Shown: positions 25,385 through 35,466, counted from the first letter of the stretch. The stretch: DNA of 64,000 nt from Sediminibacterium roseum (GCF_009939005.1 NZ_JAACJS010000002.1:526646-590645); one strand, 5' to 3'. A program made the numbers and translations. Notes: generated from the sequence alone by a model not told the origin.

Positions 25385-26458
25385 ATGGAAAAAAAGTTCA
25401 CCGATATACTGATGGAATGGCACAAACAGCACAATTCACGAGAGATGCCATGGAAGGGAGAGAAGGACCCCTACAAAATATGGCTCAGCGAAGTGATCCT
25501 GCAGCAAACCCGGGTAGCGCAGGGTTGGAAATACTATACCAATTTCATCACCCGGTACCCCACCATCCGGCACCTGGCCAAGGCGCCCGACCAGGAAGTT
25601 TTTAAATTATGGGAAGGACTGGGTTATTATAACAGGTGCAAAAACCTGTTGTTTACCGCAAGACAAATAGACCGGGAACGAAACGGTATTTTTCCCGACC
25701 GGTACGAAGACATACTTGCGTTGAAAGGAGTTGGCCCGTACACCGCCGCTGCCATTGCTTCGTTCGCGTATGATCTGCCCTATGCCGTTGTGGATGGAAA
25801 TGTGTTCCGCGTACTTGCCCGTTATTTTGGCATCAGCGAGCCGATCGACTCAACCAGCGGGAAACAGCTTTTTACAGGTCTCGCCCAGAAAGTGCTCTCC
25901 AAAAACGAAGCGGGCCTTTACAACCAGGCCATCATGGATTTTGGCGCCACGGTTTGTAAGCCGGTTGCACCTGCCTGCAGCAGCTGCCCGCTGCAGCCCT
26001 ACTGCACCGCTTTCAAAGAGGGCCGCGTGAACCAGCTTCCCGTAAAAGAAAAAACATTGCTCCGCAAACACCGATGGTTCTATTATTTCCTGTTTGAACA
26101 CCAGGGAAAAATACTTGTGAATTTCCGCAGCGGGAAAGACATCTGGCAAAACCTGAACGAGTTTTACCTGCTCGAAACAGAAGAACAGGTAAAATGGGAT
26201 GAAGCCACGGTAAAGGCATGGCTCAAAGAGCAGATCGGCATCGGCAAGGCCACGGTGAACCATATTTCGCCGGTGGCCAGGCAGCAGTTGACGCACCAGC
26301 AGATCAGGGGCCAGTTTATCCGCGTGGGGCTGCCCTCTGTTCCTTCCTTTCTGAAAAATTACCAATGGCAGCCGGTTGAAAAACTGAGGAAGCTGCCCTT
26401 CCCCAGGTTTATTACCAGTTACCTCGAAACACCAGCGTTCCAGGAAACCTTGTTTTAA
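25385..26458 (+). CDS. mutY: A/G-specific adenine glycosylase
   Basis: A 357 aa base-excision repair enzyme that removes adenine opposite 8-oxoguanine. The helix-hairpin-helix LKGVGPYTAAAI is followed by the catalytic Asp in YAVVDGNVFRV and the [4Fe-4S] ligands C-x6-C-x2-C-x5-C (CKPVAPACSSCPLQPYC). A C-terminal NUDIX-like domain recognises 8-oxoG. The start at 25385 (MEKKFTDILMEWHKQH) is preferred over 25373. It heads the mutY-ssb-gldE-gldD order often seen in gliding Bacteroidetes. Confidence 0.96.
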   Translation: MEKKFTDILMEWHKQHNSREMPWKGEKDPYKIWLSEVILQQTRVAQGWKYYTNFITRYPTIRHLAKAPDQEVFKLWEGLGYYNRCKNLLFTARQIDRERNGIFPDRYEDILALKGVGPYTAAAIASFAYDLPYAVVDGNVFRVLARYFGISEPIDSTSGKQLFTGLAQKVLSKNEAGLYNQAIMDFGATVCKPVAPACSSCPLQPYCTAFKEGRVNQLPVKEKTLLRKHRWFYYFLFEHQGKILVNFRSGKDIWQNLNEFYLLETEEQVKWDEATVKAWLKEQIGIGKATVNHISPVARQQLTHQQIRGQFIRVGLPSVPSFLKNYQWQPVEKLRKLPFPRFITSYLETPAFQETLF

Positions 26459-26591
26459 TGGGTATTTTTTGGAACACATCAGTAAAAACAGCTCCCTTCC
26501 AGCAGAAACGCCAGGGTCGGCACTTCTTTTGTTCCCTAAAAAAAGGTATTTTTAAGGTGATTGAACCTGCGACGAACTTAAAACCTATCGT

Positions 26592-27023
26592 ATGAGAGGA
26601 GTTAACAGAGTAATGCTGATCGGTAATCTCGGTAAAGATCCTGATGTACAGCACCTGGAAGGAAATATCGCGGTAGCAAAATTTCCCCTGGCCACTACTG
26701 AAACATACAAGGACCGCTCCGGCAAACTGATCTCGCAAACCGAATGGCACACCGTGGTACTGTGGCGGGGACTTGCCGAACTGGCACAGAAATACCTGCA
26801 CAAAGGAAGTTTGATCTACGTAGAGGGCCGTCTCCGGACACGCAGCTGGGAGGACAAGGACGGCAATAAAAAATTTGCGACAGAAGTTGTGGGTGATAAC
26901 CTGATCATGCTCGATAAACGCGGCGATGGGCATGGCGCCGGCGGGCCGGGCGACTCACTGGAAGGATATCCCGGCGACGACGTTCCGCCGCTGACCGACC
27001 CGGGGGAAACATTACCCTTCTGA
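26592..27023 (+). CDS. ssb: Single-stranded DNA-binding protein
   Basis: A 143 aa SSB with the N-terminal OB fold (MRGVNRVMLIGNLGKDPDV...LIYVEGRLRTRSWED) and a short Gly/Pro/Asp-rich tail ending in ETLPF, the protein-interaction tip. It forms tetramers that coat ssDNA in replication and repair. It follows mutY on the same strand and precedes gldE. Confidence 0.96.
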   Translation: MRGVNRVMLIGNLGKDPDVQHLEGNIAVAKFPLATTETYKDRSGKLISQTEWHTVVLWRGLAELAQKYLHKGSLIYVEGRLRTRSWEDKDGNKKFATEVVGDNLIMLDKRGDGHGAGGPGDSLEGYPGDDVPPLTDPGETLPF

Positions 27024-27158
27024 TGACCCTTTAAAACAATACTTTTGTACAAACAGGAAGCCGGCCGCAAACCACTTCCTGATCTTTCATTAAAAACACG
27101 CGCTTTGGATCACCACCCGGCTTCAGCATTTCTTCTTCATCCAACATTGTTATCGGCC

Positions 27159-28451
27159 ATGCAGGCGCAGGGCACAACCGTACTTGTGATGGTGTTGTTT
27201 TTGCTGCTGTTCCTCTCTTTTGTTTTATCCGGATCGGAGGTCGCTTTTTTTTCGCTCACTTACAAAGACATCAACAACCTCAAATCAAAACAGCAACCGT
27301 CTTACAAAAGAATTGTTGACCTGCTGGAAGAACCGAAAGTTTTGCTGGCTTCGCTACTCATTGCAAACAGTTTTATCAATATATCCATCATCATCATTTC
27401 AAACCTGCTGATCGATGATATGTTCGATTTTGAAAGGTTCAATGCGGTATGGGTGGAATTCGTCATCAAAGTGGTTGCGGTTTCCTTTATACTCGTACTG
27501 TTTGGGGAAGTGATGCCGAAAGTGCTGGCCACGCAGAACAATGTTCGCTTTGCAAAAGATTTCGGCGGCATTGTGCAGGGTGTTTCTTTGCTGTTTGCAG
27601 GATTGAGCAAGCGGCTCGTAAGGTCATCAGACATCATCGAAAGAAAACTGGCCAGCCGCACCAATGGCTCTTCTTACAGTCTCGAAGAGCTTGATCATGC
27701 CATCGATCTTACCACGCACAACTCCGCTTCAGAAAACGAGAAGAACATTTTGAAAGGGATCGTGAAGTTTGGAAACATCACCGTTAAACAGATCATGAAA
27801 ACCCGCGTGGATGTGAACGGGGTAAGCGAGGATATTTCTTTCGGCGAACTCATCGCTACCGTGCGCGAGCTTAACTACAGCAGGTTGCCTGTGTACAAAG
27901 AGGACCTTGACAATGTTGTTGGTATGATCCATACCAAGGACCTGGTGCCTTACCTGCACGAAAACGACGATTTCAACTGGCACCCGCTCATGCGGCAACC
28001 TTATTTTGTGCACGAACAGAAATTCATTGAAGACCTGTTGCAGGAGTTCCAGTCGAAACGCATACATTTTGCCATGGTGGTTGATGAATTCGGCGGAACA
28101 AGCGGCATTGTTACGCTCGAAGACATCCTGGAAGAAGTGATCGGTGAAATAAAAGACGAGTTTGACGAAGAAGAGGCCAATTTTAAAAAGCTCGACGAGT
28201 TCAATTATATTTTTGAAGGAAGAACGATGATCAACGATGTATGCAAGGCGATGGAGCTGAATTCCGATATCTTTGACCAGGTGAAAGGAGAAAGCGATTC
28301 GCTTGCCGGGCTCGTGCTCGAGCTGGCCGGCGAAATACCGCAGCCGATGCAGGTGCTGCGCGCAGGCGATTTCGAATTCACCGTGCTGGAAATAGAAAAG
28401 AACAGGATACAGAAAGTGAAAGTGACGATCAGCCCGCAGAACGCTGGCTGA
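27159..28451 (+). CDS. gldE: Gliding motility-associated protein GldE (CorC/HlyC family)
   Basis: A 430 aa membrane protein with a DUF21/CNNM transmembrane domain (about 1-190), a pair of CBS domains (about 200-330; TRVDVNGVSED, VVDEFGGTSGIVTLEDILEE) and a C-terminal CorC/HlyC domain. In Flavobacterium GldE supports GldD function in gliding and secretion, and gldD follows here after 48 bases. I start at 27159 (MQAQGTTVLVMVLFLLL); the frame continues upstream to 27045 without family similarity. If not GldE, it would be a generic magnesium/cobalt efflux relative. Confidence 0.88.
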   Translation: MQAQGTTVLVMVLFLLLFLSFVLSGSEVAFFSLTYKDINNLKSKQQPSYKRIVDLLEEPKVLLASLLIANSFINISIIIISNLLIDDMFDFERFNAVWVEFVIKVVAVSFILVLFGEVMPKVLATQNNVRFAKDFGGIVQGVSLLFAGLSKRLVRSSDIIERKLASRTNGSSYSLEELDHAIDLTTHNSASENEKNILKGIVKFGNITVKQIMKTRVDVNGVSEDISFGELIATVRELNYSRLPVYKEDLDNVVGMIHTKDLVPYLHENDDFNWHPLMRQPYFVHEQKFIEDLLQEFQSKRIHFAMVVDEFGGTSGIVTLEDILEEVIGEIKDEFDEEEANFKKLDEFNYIFEGRTMINDVCKAMELNSDIFDQVKGESDSLAGLVLELAGEIPQPMQVLRAGDFEFTVLEIEKNRIQKVKVTISPQNAG

Positions 28452-28499
28452 GCAAAGGGTTTACACATCGCTGTAAGATTTTGACGCAAAACATTTTTC

Positions 28500-29105
28500 T
28501 TGAAAAAGCCATTCAATACAATCACGCTGTTTACAACGATCGTTGCGCTTTGGGCGGCAGCCGCATCCTGCAACAGCAATTACACGGCGAAGCCTGTTGG
28601 GTATTACAAGATCAACTTCCCTGAAAAAAAGTATGTGTTGTTCGATCAGCCGGGGTATCCTTACTCGTTTGAATATCCTGTTTACGGCAGGATCGTAAAA
28701 GACACCACTTTTTTTGACGAGGCAACCGAAAACCCATGGTGGATCAATGTAGATTTTCCGCAGTTTGCGGGAAGGATCTATGTGAGTTATAAAGAGATCG
28801 GCAAGTACAATTTTGATACGTTGATCCAGCAGACATTCATGCTCACCGGCAAACACACTTCGCGCGCCAACTCCATAGAAGACACATTGATCGCCACGAA
28901 GAACAACATCCACGGCGTATTCTTTACGGTAGGCGGGGATGTTGCCACCAACAACCAGTTCTTTTTAACAGACAGCGTAAAGCATTTCCTGCGCGGCGCG
29001 TTGTATTTTGATACCACACCCAATGCAGATTCGCTCGGCATCGTAAATTCGTTCCTGCTGGAGGATATGAAGCATTTGGTGAATACTTTTAAATGGAAGA
29101 AATAG
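28500..29105 (+). CDS. gldD: Gliding motility lipoprotein GldD
   Basis: A 201 aa lipoprotein starting at a TTG (28500), with signal peptide and lipobox AAAASC followed by NSNYTAKPVGYYKINFPEKKY, a GldD-typical N-terminus. GldD is required for gliding and type IX secretion in Bacteroidetes and probably resides in the periplasmic side of the envelope. Its position right after gldE supports the call. Confidence 0.9.
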   Translation: MKKPFNTITLFTTIVALWAAAASCNSNYTAKPVGYYKINFPEKKYVLFDQPGYPYSFEYPVYGRIVKDTTFFDEATENPWWINVDFPQFAGRIYVSYKEIGKYNFDTLIQQTFMLTGKHTSRANSIEDTLIATKNNIHGVFFTVGGDVATNNQFFLTDSVKHFLRGALYFDTTPNADSLGIVNSFLLEDMKHLVNTFKWKK

Positions 29106-29156
29106 AGGGAAGGAAACAGCGCATTGCAGGATCAACAACGATAAGAAACAGAATCA

Positions 29157-29741
29157 ATGATAGCGATCGACAATAAACTCATCAGCGACGAAGTACTGGA
29201 AGAACAGTTCGTTTGCGATCTCAATAAATGCAAAGGCGGTTGTTGCGAAGACGGCGACGCCGGCGCCCCGATGGAGAAATGGGAACTGGAGAAATTAAAG
29301 GCGCATTACGAAGTGGTAAAACCTTACATGACGGCCGAAGGCATCAGGGAAGTAGAGCGCCAGGGAAAATACATTTACGATAAGGATTTTGGATGGGTAA
29401 CGCCAACCATCAATGGTGCCATCTGCGTGTATGGTTTCAGGGACCAGAAGGGCATCATCAAATGTGCGATCGAACAGGCTTATAACGACGGGAAACTGGA
29501 CTGGAAAAAGCCCATCAGTTGCCACCTGTTTCCCATCAAGATACAAAAAAGCAAACGCGATCCCGATATCGAATACGTGAACTATGAACCACGCGAAGAC
29601 CTTTGTGCAGCGGCCTGCAGCCTGGGCAAGAAGTTAAAAGTTCCCGTCTATATTTTCCTGAAAGATTCCATCATCAGGAAATATGGCGAGGAGTTTTACG
29701 AAGCATTGGAGGCGGCCGCGAAGCATTTGAAGGATCGTTGA
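29157..29741 (+). CDS. DUF3109 family Cys-rich protein
   Basis: A 194 aa cytoplasmic protein with a Cys cluster near the N-terminus (FVCDLNKCKGGCCEDGD) and additional Cys at CAIEQ, SCHLFP and DLCAAAC. The pattern resembles the YkgJ/zinc-or-iron chelating group and suggests metal or Fe-S binding. DUF3109 proteins are widespread in Bacteroidetes with no defined function. It follows gldD by about 50 bases. Confidence 0.85.
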   Translation: MIAIDNKLISDEVLEEQFVCDLNKCKGGCCEDGDAGAPMEKWELEKLKAHYEVVKPYMTAEGIREVERQGKYIYDKDFGWVTPTINGAICVYGFRDQKGIIKCAIEQAYNDGKLDWKKPISCHLFPIKIQKSKRDPDIEYVNYEPREDLCAAACSLGKKLKVPVYIFLKDSIIRKYGEEFYEALEAAAKHLKDR

Positions 29742-29814
29742 CCGGGCACGCCTACACTGCAGGATGGTTCAGCAAAAAAATCATCCGATTTTGAACACGC
29801 GAGAATAAAAAAAT

Positions 29815-31191
29815 ATGAAAGATACAGCAGCCTCATTCATTGCCAAAAGTACCATCAAAGCGGCGGATCTTGAGCACCGGCGCAAGATCAATTTCAACAT
29901 TGCGAAATACAATGCGGTGGTGCCCGTAGGTAAGTCGCAGTTTGGCGGTAAGGTAATGCTGGCAAGGGAGAAAGCGAAGAACAGGAAATGGGACGCGATC
30001 GAGCACCTCGACAGGTATCTCGAAGAATTCGAAAGAAAGATCACCGCACGCGGTGCCAAAGTGATCTGGGCCGAAAATTCGGAACAGGCGCTGGAGGCCA
30101 TCGGTAAAATATGCGACGCGAAAAATTGCAGAACACTCGTGAAAAGCAAGAGCATGGTTACCGAAGAGATCCATCTCAACAAGTACCTCGAATCAAAAGG
30201 AATTGAAAGCGTTGAAACAGATCTCGGCGAATACATCCAGCAGCTCGATGGCGAAGCGCCTTACCACATCGTTACACCCGCTATGCACAAAAGCAAAGAA
30301 GATGTGGCACGTTTGTTCTCCGACAAATTGGGCACGCCGGCAGGGTTATCGCCCGAAGAGCTGACCCTTGTTGCAAGAAAGGTGCTGCGCGAAAAATACG
30401 TGCAGGCCGAAGTGGGCGTAACCGGCGCAAATTTTATCGTGGCCGATGTTGGCGGTATCGCCGTTACCGAAAACGAGGGTAACGCACGACTCAGTTGCGG
30501 GTTTCCCAAAACACATATCGTGGTGGTGGGGATCGAAAAAATGATCCCGTCTATCCAGGATCTTCCTTTGTTCTGGCCGCTGCTGGCAACCTATGGTACC
30601 GGGCAGAAGATCACTGTATACAATACATTGGTTTCGGGTCCGCGCCAACCCAATGAAGTGGACGGGCCGGAAGAAATGTATGTTGTGTTGCTCGACAACG
30701 GCCGCACCAACCTGCTTGCCAATCCAACATCGCGCGAGGCATTGTATTGCATCCGCTGCGGCGCCTGTTTGAATGCGTGCCCCGTTTATAAAAATATCGG
30801 TGGCCATTCGTACGAAACCACCTACAGCGGGCCCATCGGCTCCGTGATCACACCACACCTGAACGGCATCCCTGAATACAAACATTTAAGCTATGCATCA
30901 TCGCTGTGCGGCAATTGTACAGAGGTTTGCCCTGTCAGGATCAACCTGCATGAGTTGTTGCTCGATAACCGTCATGAAGCGGTTGTACAGGGCTCAAGCA
31001 CCATCGCCGAGCGGCTCGCATGGAAAGTATGGAAAACCGCTAGCCTCAACAGGGGTATGATGAACATGGGTACGGGCAAAATGAAGAACTGGGTGGTAAA
31101 CAAGGTTTTCAAAGGGTGGACGGCGCACAGAAGCGATCTTGATTTCAGCCAGAAAACATTCAACCAGATGTGGAAAGACAAGTACAACTGA
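29815..31191 (+). CDS. lutB: LutB-like iron-sulfur protein (LUD domain)
   Basis: A 458 aa protein with an N-terminal LUD domain (about 60-300) and two [4Fe-4S] ferredoxin motifs, CIRCGACLNACPVY near 310 and CGNCTEVCPV near 360. LutB is the iron-sulfur subunit of the LutABC L-lactate dehydrogenase system. lutA and lutC are not adjacent here, so either they are elsewhere or this acts alone. The following small secreted-protein gene begins 5 bases after its stop, implying cotranscription. Confidence 0.88.
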   Translation: MKDTAASFIAKSTIKAADLEHRRKINFNIAKYNAVVPVGKSQFGGKVMLAREKAKNRKWDAIEHLDRYLEEFERKITARGAKVIWAENSEQALEAIGKICDAKNCRTLVKSKSMVTEEIHLNKYLESKGIESVETDLGEYIQQLDGEAPYHIVTPAMHKSKEDVARLFSDKLGTPAGLSPEELTLVARKVLREKYVQAEVGVTGANFIVADVGGIAVTENEGNARLSCGFPKTHIVVVGIEKMIPSIQDLPLFWPLLATYGTGQKITVYNTLVSGPRQPNEVDGPEEMYVVLLDNGRTNLLANPTSREALYCIRCGACLNACPVYKNIGGHSYETTYSGPIGSVITPHLNGIPEYKHLSYASSLCGNCTEVCPVRINLHELLLDNRHEAVVQGSSTIAERLAWKVWKTASLNRGMMNMGTGKMKNWVVNKVFKGWTAHRSDLDFSQKTFNQMWKDKYN

Positions 31192-31196
31192 TCTTT

Positions 31197-31643
31197 ATGC
31201 ATTCCTTTATCAAACGCACACATATTTTTCTTCCGGCGCTTTTTTTATGCACGCTGCAACTGGATGCGCAGGAAAAAAAAGAGATCAAAAAATATTATTC
31301 CAATGGAAAACTGGAAGGCACCGGTTTTTTGCTGGATGGAAAAAGAACCGGTACCTGGACGATGTACTTTGAAAACGGGAAGGTATCCAAGAAGATCAAT
31401 TATAAAAACGATGTGGAAGATGGATTGACGGTCTCGTTTTTCGCAGACGGAAAGATCAATGAACAGATCTATTACGCCAACGGCAATGTAGACAGCCTGC
31501 GCAGGTATTTCAGAACTGGAAAACTAAAAGAGCGCACGGTATACAGCAACGGGAGGCACGACAGGAAAACAACACTCTACGACAGCATCGGAACGGGTAA
31601 GTCGGACTATTTATACCGCGATGGCCGCTTTATAAAACCATAA
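31197..31643 (+). CDS. Secreted YwqK/MORN-like repeat protein
   Basis: A 148 aa protein with a signal peptide (ending LCTLQLDAQ) and five or more repeats of the form YYSNGKLEGTG, MYFENGKVSKK, FFADGKINEQ, YRYFRTGKLKE. This is the YwqK/MORN-type repeat found in many Bacteroidetes secreted proteins, including some annotated as antitoxins. No toxin is evident beside it, so I do not infer a toxin-antitoxin role. I start at 31197 because an upstream in-frame ATG lies within lutB. Confidence 0.8.
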   Translation: MHSFIKRTHIFLPALFLCTLQLDAQEKKEIKKYYSNGKLEGTGFLLDGKRTGTWTMYFENGKVSKKINYKNDVEDGLTVSFFADGKINEQIYYANGNVDSLRRYFRTGKLKERTVYSNGRHDRKTTLYDSIGTGKSDYLYRDGRFIKP

Positions 31644-31646
31644 CAG

Positions 31647-32978
31647 TTGAAAGAGACAGGTACAGATACGGTACTGGTGTATGCTTCGCAGGTTACTGCG
31701 CGGATGCGTTATATTTTCAAAGAGCTTTTTCCTTTGGTTGCATTGACGGATTCGAGGGAGCAATTCGCCGCTTACCTGGGTGTCAAGATCTGTTATGCAA
31801 AAGAAAAATTCTGTAACAATACGTTGTGGATCGTTCCTTACGGTTTGCTGGAACAGGAAAACATCCGATCGCAGGAAATAACCTTCGGCGAATGGAAAAA
31901 AAAGAAAGTGTTTTTTCTTACCGGGGGAGACCTGCCATTTGATGTTTTTTCTGCCGCCTTTTATTTGCTCTCACGCTACGAAGAATACCTTCCGCACGAG
32001 AAGGACCAGTACGGCCGTTATTCCCATGTGAACAGTATTGCTTATAAAGAAGCCTTCCTCGATACTCCTTTGGTAAATGAGTGGATGAAATTGCTTGAGC
32101 ATGAATTGCGCGAGCGGTGCAGCCAGTTGAGATTCGCCATCCAGCGGTCAAAATTCTCCTTCCTGCCAACCTATGATGTGGATGAGGCATTCAGCTACCG
32201 CCACAAACCTTTATGGAAAAACATACTTGGTTTTTTCCGGGATCTTTTGCAAAGCAAATTGGAACAGGTTGTTGAAAGGGGAAATGTTTACAGTGGAAGA
32301 AAACAAGATCCATACGATACCTTCGACTGGATAGAATCGCTTCACGAAAAATACAACCTTACGCCAACCTGGTTTTTTCTAACGATCCTAAAACGGGGTG
32401 AATACGACAAGAACCTGCATGCCGGTTCAAAACCGCTGCAGGAGCTTTACAAACGTCTTTCCTCAAAACACAATACAGGGTTGCATCCTTCGTGGCAGAG
32501 CGGAACAGACGAGTGGCTGCTGGAAAAGGAATTGAATAAACTGGTAGAGATCACCGGCAAACCCATAACCGCCTCGCGCAACCACTACCTTCGTTTTACG
32601 GTGCCGCATACCTACCGCCGGTTGATTACTGCGGGTATCACGGATGATTATTCGATGGCTTATGGAAACGTGAACGGATTCCGCGCATCCTATGCCGCGC
32701 CTTTCCGCTGGTTTGACCTGGAGCGGAACATGGAAACGGGTCTTGTGATCCACCCTTTCTGTTTTATGGAAGCCACATCTTTTTTTAACCAGCATTATTC
32801 AGCAGGAGAGGCCGGCAAAGAAATTCAATATTACCACGACGTGGTTAAAAAAGTGAATGGAGAATTCATCACGCTGTTTCACAATCATTTTTTAACGGAG
32901 CAGCCGCAATGGATCGCCTGGCGGGAGATGTATGAAGATTTTATCAGCAGGAACTTTTCCAGGGAAGCCTTTAAATAA
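31647..32978 (+). CDS. Polysaccharide deacetylase family protein
   Basis: A 443 aa protein starting at a TTG three bases after the previous stop. Residues 1-170 form an N-terminal domain seen in related Bacteroidetes proteins. The NodB-like fold follows, with the metal Asp in FLPTYDVDEAFSY, a GLHPSW His motif and SRNHYLRF. Such enzymes remove N- or O-acetyl groups from cell-surface polysaccharide. The last eight bases overlap the convergent exporter gene end. Confidence 0.78.
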   Translation: MKETGTDTVLVYASQVTARMRYIFKELFPLVALTDSREQFAAYLGVKICYAKEKFCNNTLWIVPYGLLEQENIRSQEITFGEWKKKKVFFLTGGDLPFDVFSAAFYLLSRYEEYLPHEKDQYGRYSHVNSIAYKEAFLDTPLVNEWMKLLEHELRERCSQLRFAIQRSKFSFLPTYDVDEAFSYRHKPLWKNILGFFRDLLQSKLEQVVERGNVYSGRKQDPYDTFDWIESLHEKYNLTPTWFFLTILKRGEYDKNLHAGSKPLQELYKRLSSKHNTGLHPSWQSGTDEWLLEKELNKLVEITGKPITASRNHYLRFTVPHTYRRLITAGITDDYSMAYGNVNGFRASYAAPFRWFDLERNMETGLVIHPFCFMEATSFFNQHYSAGEAGKEIQYYHDVVKKVNGEFITLFHNHFLTEQPQWIAWREMYEDFISRNFSREAFK

Positions 32979-33894
32979 TATCAGCCGCCTGCTGCGCCGC
33001 CAGTTCCTTTTGTTTTCGCAAACTCTGGTTTACCAGGTACACACCCACGAGTGTGATGATAGAACCCACGATGATCTTCCATGTAATGTTTTCGCCCAAC
33101 AGCAATGAGCCGGTAAAGATGGCAACGATGGGATTGATGTAGGCATACAGTGCAGCTTTCGCCGGCTGCAGGTGTTTCATCGTATAAATAAATGCGATGA
33201 AGGTGATGATGTTGCTTGCAATGATGAGATAGGCCAGTGCGCCCCAAGCCTGTGCAGGTATCTTCGCCAGCGGGATGGCATCACCCGAAACAGAAAGCAT
33301 ACCAATGATGATGATGGAACTGATCAGCATCTCCCAACCGGCCGCGTAATAGGGATTGATGGTATTGCGGCTCCTGGCCAGTACAATTGTTCCGATGCTC
33401 CAGCTGAGCATGGCGATCAACGCAAGACAAACACCGGCAAAATAGCCTTCGCTGTGGTTGGCAAACGCATTGTCGTAAAACACAACGGCGATGCCGCCAA
33501 TGCCCAATAGCAAACCGGCAAAAGTGATGAAGGTGATCTTTGTATTCTTAAAAAAAACACGTTCAATGATAACAACCGATAAAGGATACAGCGCCGAAAC
33601 CAATGCGCCCATTCCACTAGGAATGTGTTTCAACGAAAGCGTGGCAATGCCGTTGGCAGAAACGAACAGCAGCACGCCCATCATCGTGAGCCACAACAAT
33701 TGTTTTCCTGTGGGAAGTTTCTCGCCTCTTGCCAGGTAAAAGCCCACCAGCAAAACACCTGCGATGAATTGCCTGATAGAGGCAATCTCCAACGCAGGCA
33801 CTTGCTGTATCCCGATCTTGCTCGCCACCCATGTGGTTCCCCAGACCGTGCTGGTAAGAGCGAGGGCGATGTATGCTTTTTGTTTTGTTGTCAA
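32971..33894 (-). CDS. EamA family (DMT) transporter
   Basis: A 307 aa inner-membrane protein with about ten transmembrane helices arranged as two EamA repeats (1-150 and 155-300), as in RhaT/YdcZ-type drug/metabolite exporters. Segments SLKHIPSGMGALVSALYPL and AGWEMLISSIIIIGML illustrate the repeat. The substrate is not predictable. Its 3' end overlaps the convergent deacetylase by eight bases. Confidence 0.85.
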   Translation of the reverse strand: MTTKQKAYIALALTSTVWGTTWVASKIGIQQVPALEIASIRQFIAGVLLVGFYLARGEKLPTGKQLLWLTMMGVLLFVSANGIATLSLKHIPSGMGALVSALYPLSVVIIERVFFKNTKITFITFAGLLLGIGGIAVVFYDNAFANHSEGYFAGVCLALIAMLSWSIGTIVLARSRNTINPYYAAGWEMLISSIIIIGMLSVSGDAIPLAKIPAQAWGALAYLIIASNIITFIAFIYTMKHLQPAKAALYAYINPIVAIFTGSLLLGENITWKIIVGSIITLVGVYLVNQSLRKQKELAAQQAADII

Positions 33895-33937
33895 TAGAAA
33901 AACTTTGCGATCCTGGCTGTTGTCAATTGCAAATGGA

Positions 33938-35431
33938 TCAATGTCTGAAATGTCTCATGCCGGTCATCACCATCGCAAGATTGTTATTCACGCAATATTC
34001 AACACTGTCTTTGTCCCTCACCGAGCCGCCTGGCTGAATAAAGGTTTCAATGCCTGCCGCATGCGCGATCTGCACGCAATCGTTGAAGGGGAAGAACGCG
34101 TCTGAAGCAAGCACGGCGCCTTTAAGATCGAAATTGAATTGTTTTGCTTTTTCAATGGCCTGGCGGAGTGAATCGATGCGGCTGGTTTGCCCGCAACCCT
34201 TACCCACCAGCTGTTTGTTTTTTACAAGGGCGATGGCATTGCTTTTTAAATGTTTGCACACAAGGTTTGCAAATGCAAGGTTTTCTTTTTCTACATCTGT
34301 TGTTTCCCTTCCGCCTACTTCTTCCCATTTGCTGAAATTGCCATCGTCGGAGCCCTGCTCGAGTGTTCCGTTGAGTAGGGATTTTGACGGACTCTTTAAT
34401 TTCACATCAGAAGTTTTCAGTTGCAGCAAGATGCGGTTCTTTTTGCTTTTCAACACTTCGAGCGCATCGGCGTTAAAAGAAGGGGCAATCAGCACTTCAA
34501 AGAATATTTCGTTGATGGCATCTGCCGTTGCCTTGTCTATAGCGTGATTGCAAACCAATACACCGCCAAAAGCACTCTCCGGGTCACCGGCCAGCGCTGC
34601 ATCCCAGCTTGCCTTCACCGTTTCGCGCGAAGCGATGCCACATACGTTGGTGTGTTTGATGATACCGAAAACAGCGCCTTTGTCGCCCGCAAATTCACGG
34701 ATCAGTTGAACCGCAGCATCCACATCAACGAGGTTGTTGTAAGAAAGTTCCTTGCCATTCAGTTGCGTAAACAATTCTTCGAGGTTGCCATGGAACACGG
34801 CCGACTGGTGCGGGTTTTCGCCGTAGCGCAATACCTGCTGCATGGCGGGATTAAAATAATTGCTGATGGCAATATCGTAATGCATCACTACTTCAAATGC
34901 TTTGGCCGCGTAGGCTTTTCGCTGTTCGAGAGAGGTTTCGCCTCTTTGTTCTGCCAGCAGTTTTTCAAGCGAAGCGTAATCGTCTTTTGCGGCGATCACC
35001 GTAATGTCCCTGAAATTTTTTGCCGCCGCGCGGATCATCGATGGACCGCCGATATCGATCTTTTCAATGATCAGTTTTTCTTCGCTGGTTGTGCGCAGTG
35101 TTTCCTCGAAAGGGTACAGGTCCACGATCACCAGGTCTATTTCAGGGATATTGTATTCTTTCATTTCTGCCAGGTCCTGCGCCTCGTACCTTCTCCCCAG
35201 GATGCCGCCAAACACAGCAGGGTGAAGTGTTTTTACACGTCCGCCGAGAATGGAAGGGTAAGAGGTTAAACTTTCCACCGGAACACAGGCAATACCAAGG
35301 TCTTCCAGGAATTTCTGTGTACCACCGGTAGAATAAATGGTGATATCCAGTTCCTGTAATTTTTTTGCGATGGGTTCAAGGCCGTCTTTATAAAAAACGG
35401 AGATCAGTGCAGATTGAATTTTCTTTTGCAT
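33938..35431 (-). CDS. purH: Bifunctional AICAR formyltransferase/IMP cyclohydrolase
   Basis: A 497 aa enzyme for the last two steps of IMP synthesis. The N-terminal MGS-like cyclohydrolase domain (1-190; ALISVFYKDGLEPIAKKL, SLTSYPSILGGRVKTLHP) precedes the formyltransferase domain with the RYGENPHQSA motif near residue 200 and the SDAFFPFNDCV block near 450. Length and motifs are normal. comEC lies upstream on the other side of a short gap. Confidence 0.96.
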   Translation of the reverse strand: MQKKIQSALISVFYKDGLEPIAKKLQELDITIYSTGGTQKFLEDLGIACVPVESLTSYPSILGGRVKTLHPAVFGGILGRRYEAQDLAEMKEYNIPEIDLVIVDLYPFEETLRTTSEEKLIIEKIDIGGPSMIRAAAKNFRDITVIAAKDDYASLEKLLAEQRGETSLEQRKAYAAKAFEVVMHYDIAISNYFNPAMQQVLRYGENPHQSAVFHGNLEELFTQLNGKELSYNNLVDVDAAVQLIREFAGDKGAVFGIIKHTNVCGIASRETVKASWDAALAGDPESAFGGVLVCNHAIDKATADAINEIFFEVLIAPSFNADALEVLKSKKNRILLQLKTSDVKLKSPSKSLLNGTLEQGSDDGNFSKWEEVGGRETTDVEKENLAFANLVCKHLKSNAIALVKNKQLVGKGCGQTSRIDSLRQAIEKAKQFNFDLKGAVLASDAFFPFNDCVQIAHAAGIETFIQPGGSVRDKDSVEYCVNNNLAMVMTGMRHFRH

Positions 35432-35466
35432 TGTATTGGTTGATTGAAAATAAGAGGCAACGGTCG

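Noticed and set aside
31197..31643. Toxin-antitoxin reading of the YwqK-like protein
   Set aside because: The repeat family is sometimes labelled antitoxin, but the protein has a signal peptide and no toxin gene is adjacent.
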